From: Cytophagaceae bacterium
GTDB taxonomy: Bacteria > Bacteroidota > Bacteroidia > Cytophagales > Cyclobacteriaceae
Length of the DNA stretch: 64,000 nt
Reading direction: 5' to 3'
Assembly (NCBI GenBank): GCA_006969745.1
Contig: CP030886.1
Location: 3,693,234-3,757,233 of the forward strand
The notes below the pieces were generated by a model that was not told the origin of the DNA, ran no database searches, and saw nothing but the letters and a program-made list of their open reading frames with translations. Each line of letters opens with the position of its first letter. The first letter of the stretch is position 1. Positions 59,751 through 64,000 of this stretch are shown here, in pieces. The position numbers and the translations under genes are program-made.

Positions 59751-60161
59751 TTATTTCTTGAAATAAATTTTCAAATCCTCATACACGCGGTTATAGAAAG
59801 CCCACCTGTTGTTTCCTTTTCTATGAATATGTTCATGGTCACTATATTGCTCTGAAAGGAGGCTGCTCACCTCTTTGTAGTAATCGAAAACGACTGGTAA
59901 ATGAAAGTCCTCTTTTAGCCATTCATGAAGCCCTTGATTTATATAAGGTTTGAGCCTCAATTTCATGATTTGCTCAACAAGTTCAGCTTGCCAGTAATGA
60001 TCAAAATCAACTTTCATGATTAGCTGAATTGATTGGTTGCTATAATCCCTTTTATACTGACTTTCTTGCTGATCCCAATTGCTACAAACACCAAGTTTTG
60101 ATTTACCATTTACATCGACGATGTACAGAATTGCCTGACTATTCCAGTCTATTTTTTCCAT
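59751..60161 (-). CDS. Divergent GIY-YIG-like protein
   Basis: Protein of 136 residues. The start ILYIVDVNGKSKLGVCSNW looks like a GIY-YIG domain of the T5orf172 kind (YIVD-x-GKYKIGxTSN). After it comes QYKRDYSNQSIQLIMKVDFDHYWQAELVEQIMKLRLKP, where the Glu of AELVEQ could be the metal ligand. The usual Arg after the second motif is not obvious (QQESQY), so nuclease activity is doubtful. The C-terminal part is unrelated to families I know. It lies between the M23/T9SS gene and rplY, in the part that splits prs-rplY from pth. Confidence 0.5.
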   Translation of the reverse strand: MEKIDWNSQAILYIVDVNGKSKLGVCSNWDQQESQYKRDYSNQSIQLIMKVDFDHYWQAELVEQIMKLRLKPYINQGLHEWLKEDFHLPVVFDYYKEVSSLLSEQYSDHEHIHRKGNNRWAFYNRVYEDLKIYFKK

Positions 60162-60274
60162 AAATATGTAAAACTTAAAATCTAAAAATATTATGCTTTA
60201 CATCTATGCAAATGGCTATTTCTTATAATAACATTAAGAAAATGAGCTTGTACACTTATTGTATGCCAAAAAAA

Positions 60275-60298
60275 AATCCCGACTTGATGGTCGGGATT
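60275..60298 (-). terminator. Terminator after rplY
   Basis: Perfect stem AATCCCGAC / GTCGGGATT with a 6-base loop, followed on the minus strand by a run of at least eight T. It ends the prs-rplY transcript before pth. Confidence 0.92.
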
Positions 60299-60322
60299 AT
60301 AAAATAATGATTTAGTAATTTT

Positions 60323-60979
60323 TTAAGACTCTGAAGACTCCTCAGCTGCAGGTGCATCAGCTCCTTCAACTGCTCCTTCTTCACCTTCTCCTTCTTCACC
60401 TTCTTCTTCTTCAGTATCTTTTCCTCTGAGTGCTCTTGGTACTTCGATACCTGCAAGAGTTACCAGTGGGCTGTTTAGAATTTCGTATTCTCCTACTTCG
60501 AGCTCACCTACTTTGATTGACTTACCTAATCCAAGTTTGGATACATCTACTTCGATGTATTCAGGCATGTTTTTAGGCAATGCTTTGATCTGTAAGTATT
60601 TTACTTTTCTAATCAGCTTACCACCTTGCTGAATACCAGGGGCAGTCCCTACCGGGTGAACAGGAATGTTCATCTTAATCGGCGTACCTCTGAATAGCTG
60701 AAGGAAATCAGCATGCATGATGATTTCACTTACCGGGTGGAACTGAACATCCTGGATGATAGCTTCAAATGGTTCAGGTTCTCCTTCAATTGTCAATAAA
60801 GCAAAGTGCGCTTCGTCAGTGTATACAAGGTCTCTGAACAAGATCATTGGAGCGTAAAAATGAATCTGATGATCGCCACCGTATACTACGCATGGAACCA
60901 TTCCTTCTTCTCTTAAGCGCTTCGCTTCTGTCTTGCCGAGATTTGCTCTTTTATACCCTATAATCTCAACAGTTTTCAT
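60323..60979 (-). CDS. rplY: 50S ribosomal protein L25/general stress protein Ctc
   Basis: 5S rRNA-binding ribosomal protein of the long Ctc type, 218 residues. The N-terminal L25 domain at about 1-90 starts VEIIGYKRANLGKTEAKRLREEG and includes FEAIIQDVQFHPVSEIIMHADFL. The C-terminal TL5-like beta domain is at about 95-185. The last 32 residues are a low-complexity acidic tail rich in Glu, Gly and Ala. It starts 23 bp after prs and ends at a strong terminator. Confidence 0.96.
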   Translation of the reverse strand: MKTVEIIGYKRANLGKTEAKRLREEGMVPCVVYGGDHQIHFYAPMILFRDLVYTDEAHFALLTIEGEPEPFEAIIQDVQFHPVSEIIMHADFLQLFRGTPIKMNIPVHPVGTAPGIQQGGKLIRKVKYLQIKALPKNMPEYIEVDVSKLGLGKSIKVGELEVGEYEILNSPLVTLAGIEVPRALRGKDTEEEEGEEGEGEEGAVEGADAPAAEESSES

Positions 60980-61002
60980 AATTGAATTTGGTTTAAAATA
61001 TG

Positions 61003-61932
61003 TTATTTAATAAATAATGAACTAATGGATTCGTGATCGTGGATTTTTCGAATTGCTTTCGCGAAAAGCTCAGCCACGGTCAGTACTTTGATTTTTGAAG
61101 ATTCTTGTTTTTGAGGAATTGTATCTGTGATGATCAATTCTTCAAGTGCAGATTCTTCAATGTTTTTATAGGCATTGCCGGAAAGCACTCCATGAGTCGC
61201 AAATGCTCTCACTGAGTTGGCTCCCTTTTCTTTTAGTAATGTTCCTGCTTTGCTGATGGTTCCTGCAGTGTCTACCATATCGTCCACAAGCACCACATCT
61301 TTTCCTTCTACATCTCCAATCACCTGCATGGAGGCTACTTCATTTGCTCGCTTTCTGTGTTTGTCGCAGATCACCATGTCTACCTCAAAAAGCTTTGCAT
61401 AGGATCTTGCCCGGGCCGTTCCACCTACATCAGGGGAAGCGATGATCATGTTTTCAAGATTTAGATTCTTGATATACGGATAAAAGATGGCCGACGCATC
61501 CAAGTGGTCAACTGGTATATCAAAAAATCCTTGAATCTGTCCGGCATGCAGGTCGCAGGTCATGATTCTGTCCGCACCGGCTGAGGTTAATACATTGGCA
61601 GCAAGTTTTGCTGCTATTGAAACTCTAGGCTTGTCTTTTCTGTCCTGACGAGCATATCCGAAGTACGGGACAACTACAGTAACGTATTTGGCACTTGCTC
61701 TTCGAGCTGCGTCAATCATCAACAATAATTCCCAAATATTATCTGCGGGAGGGACAGTGGGTTGGATGATGAACACATCAGATCCACGCACCGATTCGGT
61801 GAAATAAACACCCATTTCGCCATCACTGAAAGTTTGTTTTTCACTGAGCCCAAGAGGCTTGCCGTAATTGTTAGCAATTGCTTTTGCTAAATCCGGATGC
61901 GATGAGCCTGAAAATATCTTTACTGATGACAT
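61003..61932 (-). CDS. prs: Ribose-phosphate pyrophosphokinase
   Basis: Enzyme of 309 residues that makes PRPP from ribose 5-phosphate and ATP for nucleotide, histidine and tryptophan synthesis. Landmarks are FSGSSHPDLAKAIANNYG at the start, YFGYARQDRKDKPRVSIAAKL (about 96-116, flexible loop), MTCDLHAGQIQGFFDIPVDHL (about 128-148) and VVLVDDMVDTAGTISKAG (PRPP-binding loop). It is cotranscribed with rplY; a tRNA-Gln gene lies just upstream on the same strand. Confidence 0.97.
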   Translation of the reverse strand: MSSVKIFSGSSHPDLAKAIANNYGKPLGLSEKQTFSDGEMGVYFTESVRGSDVFIIQPTVPPADNIWELLLMIDAARRASAKYVTVVVPYFGYARQDRKDKPRVSIAAKLAANVLTSAGADRIMTCDLHAGQIQGFFDIPVDHLDASAIFYPYIKNLNLENMIIASPDVGGTARARSYAKLFEVDMVICDKHRKRANEVASMQVIGDVEGKDVVLVDDMVDTAGTISKAGTLLKEKGANSVRAFATHGVLSGNAYKNIEESALEELIITDTIPQKQESSKIKVLTVAELFAKAIRKIHDHESISSLFIK

Positions 61933-61945
61933 TATAAGCTAAAAT

Positions 61946-61971
61946 AAATCCCGCCTTTGTTAGCGGGATTT
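61946..61971 (-). terminator. Hairpin between tRNA-Gln and prs
   Basis: Stem AAATCCCGC / GCGGGATTT with an 8-base loop; on the minus strand it is followed by a modest T-containing stretch. It may end the tRNA transcript or protect or process a joint tRNA-prs transcript. Confidence 0.7.
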
Positions 61972-61996
61972 GGTTTGTTGTTCCCATTGGAACTTG

Positions 61997-62069
61997 TTGG
62001 CCTACTAGGGCTCGAACCTAGACTCTTCTGGACCAAAACCAGACGTGTTGCCAGTTACACCATAGGCCA
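61997..62069 (-). tRNA. tRNA-Gln (anticodon TTG)
   Basis: A 73-nt cloverleaf on the minus strand. Acceptor stem TGGCCTA / TAGGCCA, discriminator A, D arm GTGT...ACAC, anticodon stem TCTGG / CCAGA with loop TTTTGGT (anticodon TTG at loop positions 3-5), and T arm CTAGG-TTCGAGC-CCTAG. CCA is not encoded. It lies 65 bp upstream of prs on the same strand. Confidence 0.96.
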
Positions 62070-62122
62070 ATACCGGGATGTTTTTTAAAGTGTTCGTCCC
62101 TCACTTCCGTCTTAACGGACGG

Positions 62123-62130
62123 CAAAATTA
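62123..62130 (-). promoter_or_regulatory. -7 promoter element for tRNA-Gln and possibly prs-rplY
   Basis: Minus-strand TAATTTTG, an exact match to TAnnTTTG, 54 bases before the tRNA 5' end. No -33 box at standard spacing. Confidence 0.5.
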
Positions 62131-62257
62131 GTTCTTTATCACAAAAATAAAAATGTTATAATCGATCTTTTATAGTATTGAAAATGAATGGTTGTTACTG
62201 TGATTGCCTATTGATTATTTGATAACTTTTGAAAGTTGGCATTAGCTTTATTTTTTG

Positions 62258-63322
62258 ATGACATCAGACAAACTAGAAGGAGCGTTTTTATATGCATCAA
62301 TCCTTGCATTAATCTACCTGATCGCGGTAAGTTTTCGGCGAAGAAAATTAGACGTATCCGAGATTAGCTTCAGGGTCATACTTCTAATTCTGTTTGTCGA
62401 AGTATTTGTAGAGTGGCTTTTTTTTAGTGACCTCATCAGGACTTACCCTCATTTTATGAGGATAAACTCTCCACTTATTATGATCTTGCCATCCTCGTTC
62501 TATTTATGTGTTTCTTCGGATCTTTCCGGAAGGGAGAAGTTTAAGCTTATTGATGGATTGCATCTTTTACCACTGGCTTTCTTCATCATCTACCTAATGC
62601 CCTTTTACTTAATGTCTGCTGATGAAAAAAATCAGCTTTATGAAGTATACCTGGGAGGTCAGAAAATCGATTCATTGCCAGTCGCTGCAATTTATAGAGT
62701 TGCTCAACTATTTGCTTTGCTTGGGATTATTGCGCAATTGCTTAAGTATAAAGTATCAGAATGGAGTACAAAAGCATGGATCATTTCCATCGCTTATGGA
62801 TTGCTATGGGCATTGGATCTTTGGAGATATTTTGGTGGATTAAATGGTGCTGCCCGATACGATGGATATTATTTGATCTCTTTTCTGCTTCTAGTAGTGT
62901 ATATGGAACTTACGGGAGCCTTCGAGAAGAAAAGTGCAAAATACATTACCTCCGGGATGAGCAAGTCTAAAACTGAGGAGCTTGCCATGAAGACCATGCG
63001 ACTCATTGAAACAGAAAGACTTTTTATTAATCCTAAAATTACATTAGCTGATTTGGCCACTAAACTGGAGGTGCATCACAACTACGTTTCACAGGCTATC
63101 AACAGTTACTACGGGGTGAGTTTCAAAGAGCTCATAAATTCATTGCGAGTAAATGAGGCAAAGCGCTTGTTGTTGGAGCGGAAGAATGATCGACTCACAT
63201 TTGAGGCCATAGCGGAGATGGCAGGTTTTAACTCTGTTTCCAGTTTCAACGCCTCATTTAAAAGAATAGTAGGAGAGACACCAAGTGCTTTTAAAAAATC
63301 TAATCAGAATGTAAACCTTTAG
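62258..63322 (+). CDS. AraC family regulator with an N-terminal membrane domain
   Basis: Transcription regulator of 354 residues. Residues 1-235 form about seven membrane spans, a common Bacteroidota layout that places the sensor in the membrane. The AraC DNA-binding domain follows at about 258-350, with LADLATKLEVHHNYVSQAINSYYG (first HTH) and ESSFxxxF-like AIAEMAGFNSVSSFNASFKRIVGETPSAF (second HTH). The start is the ATG at 62258; a TTG three bases earlier is a weaker option. The stop is followed in the same frame by the next AraC gene. Confidence 0.9.
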   Translation: MTSDKLEGAFLYASILALIYLIAVSFRRRKLDVSEISFRVILLILFVEVFVEWLFFSDLIRTYPHFMRINSPLIMILPSSFYLCVSSDLSGREKFKLIDGLHLLPLAFFIIYLMPFYLMSADEKNQLYEVYLGGQKIDSLPVAAIYRVAQLFALLGIIAQLLKYKVSEWSTKAWIISIAYGLLWALDLWRYFGGLNGAARYDGYYLISFLLLVVYMELTGAFEKKSAKYITSGMSKSKTEELAMKTMRLIETERLFINPKITLADLATKLEVHHNYVSQAINSYYGVSFKELINSLRVNEAKRLLLERKNDRLTFEAIAEMAGFNSVSSFNASFKRIVGETPSAFKKSNQNVNL

Positions 63323-63379
63323 CACCCTGCAACATATGCCGAAGGTAAAGCCTCTAATTTGAAGATAAATGACCAATTG

Positions 63380-64000
63380 ATGAATGTGACGAATCTTGGA
63401 GAAGGCCAATACTTTGGAATCGCTAGCGAAGCGATTGAAAATGATTTATTTAAGTTGAGTATGACTCATTATGAAAATGATGAAACACTAGACTATCATG
63501 ATCACGACAATGACTATATAAGTATACTTACCAAAGGCGAGTATCGAGAAGACGGAAAGGATACAAGAAATGAGGTTTTGCCTGGGCATGTTCTTTTCCG
63601 ACCTAAATATTACAGTCACAGAAATGAATTTACAGATCAGGAATCCACCTGCTTCAATATAGAATTCAAAAAAGGCTGGAACAAGTTAGTGGATGTAAAG
63701 TTGAAGCTACCCACTAAATTCATACAGTATGATGTAGGAAGATTTCCTTCGCTTTATAAAGTCTTGATCAATTTTAAACTGAATAATACTTTTGATCAAA
63801 TTGAAGAACATATTTATGATTGGCTTTTCAGCATAGATCAGCAGAAGACTATATCACTTAAGCGATCGTGGATCGAGAAGGTGGAGCATATATTGAATAA
63901 TGAACTTAAGGAGTTCCATTCACTTAATTCACTTGCAGATCGTGTTTGCATACATCCTATATATCTTTCTCGGGCGTTCAAGCAAAATACCGGTTACACC
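63380..64000 (+). CDS. AraC family regulator, 3' part cut by window edge
   Basis: Open frame of at least 207 codons running off the right edge. The N-terminal half is cupin-like: DYHDHDNDYISILTKGEYRED, EVLPGHVLFRPKYYSHRNEF and ESTCFNIEF. The DNA-binding half starts at about residue 155 with WIEKVEHILNNELKEFHSLNSL, then ADRVCIHPIYLSRAFKQNTGYT, the first HTH of AraC regulators. ATG 63380 is chosen; a TTG at 63359 is possible. The same frame holds the stop of the previous gene at 63320-63322, with 19 sense codons between. Confidence 0.8.
   Translation, partial: MNVTNLGEGQYFGIASEAIENDLFKLSMTHYENDETLDYHDHDNDYISILTKGEYREDGKDTRNEVLPGHVLFRPKYYSHRNEFTDQESTCFNIEFKKGWNKLVDVKLKLPTKFIQYDVGRFPSLYKVLINFKLNNTFDQIEEHIYDWLFSIDQQKTISLKRSWIEKVEHILNNELKEFHSLNSLADRVCIHPIYLSRAFKQNTGYT

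Noticed and set aside
62218..62250. Promoter TTTG-N21-TAGCTTTA before the first AraC gene
   Set aside because: The -7 match is imperfect and ends only 8 bases before the start codon, leaving almost no leader.
1..64000. CRISPR arrays, insertion sequences, rRNA genes, integrases and restriction systems
   Set aside because: Looked for by repeat structure and protein motifs on both strands; none was seen.

Overview
This 64 kb window looks like chromosomal core and accessory DNA from a Bacteroidota bacterium, most likely a free-living, probably marine, member of the Cytophagales. The evidence is of three kinds. First, several proteins carry type IX secretion (T9SS) C-terminal sorting signals: type A at 4875-6857, gliding-motility-associated type B at 32939-34564, and a type A-like tail at 56243-59647. 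Second, the promoters show the Bacteroidota -7 element TAnnTTTG, with a textbook TTTG-N20-TAAATTTG at 35959-35990. Third, family content fits: DUF4199, LytTR partners of HisKA_2 kinases, large FtsX/MacB-like permeases without a neighbouring ATPase, and ECF sigma/anti-sigma pairs. No phage, insertion sequence, plasmid origin, CRISPR array or rRNA was seen.

Layout. 1-2147 is an oligopeptidase B-like lipoprotein cut by the left edge. 2293-6857 is a signalling and surface module: a TPR histidine kinase, a LytTR regulator, three 21-bp-spaced direct repeats, and a secreted beta-helix fibre with an S74 chaperone domain and a T9SS signal. 6922-8878 holds 3-hydroxybutyryl-CoA dehydrogenase and class II fructose-bisphosphate aldolase. 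8955-12307 is a small-protein and membrane-protein zone: a 48-residue peptide gene, a hairpin-rich spacer, a DUF6249 gene, an ECF sigma factor with a membrane partner, a VOC protein, and a tandem trio of anchored coiled-coil proteins that all end in CQSK. 12424-23332 holds a tail-specific protease, a DUF4097 protein, an OPT transporter, an FtsX-type permease, an NSS transporter with a 37-residue MetS-like subunit, a MazG-like pyrophosphohydrolase, an SGNH hydrolase and a DoxX protein. 23378-31246 holds a lipocalin-like protein, Ffh, a decayed carboxypeptidase tail, a universal stress protein, a PLP enzyme, the pyruvate dehydrogenase E1 beta subunit and a large OmpA/TPR lipoprotein.

31396-36422 holds a PspC-like protein, then a minus-strand run (hisS, gliding-type T9SS protein, ybaB, GT2) that is divergent from a histone H1-like gene. 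36538-44848 is a mixed region: lipoproteins, a degenerate GH32-like protein, DUF4199, a membrane-tethered LuxR regulator, a DoxX/MORN pair, a VIT1 transporter, ddl, a peroxiredoxin-like protein and a sterol desaturase family protein. 44805-52953 has a frameshifted rhodanese, a tRNA methyltransferase, a PadR plus prefix-domain permease operon with a duplicated upstream element, an S4 protein, a flavoprotein, and an ECF sigma with a YCII-fused partner. 52962-64000 holds another permease, then the housekeeping set tRNA-Gln, prs, rplY and pth, with pth separated from the rest by a T9SS M23 peptidase and a GIY-YIG-like gene. It ends with two AraC regulators, the second cut by the right edge.

The strongest leads beyond ordinary annotation are the LytTR-adjacent 21-bp repeat array, the CQSK trio, the duplicated element at the PadR promoter, the hairpin cluster at 9143-9247, the short genes at 8955 and 21652, and two decayed genes at 25308 and 44805. 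All function calls come from reading the sequence; no database search was run.
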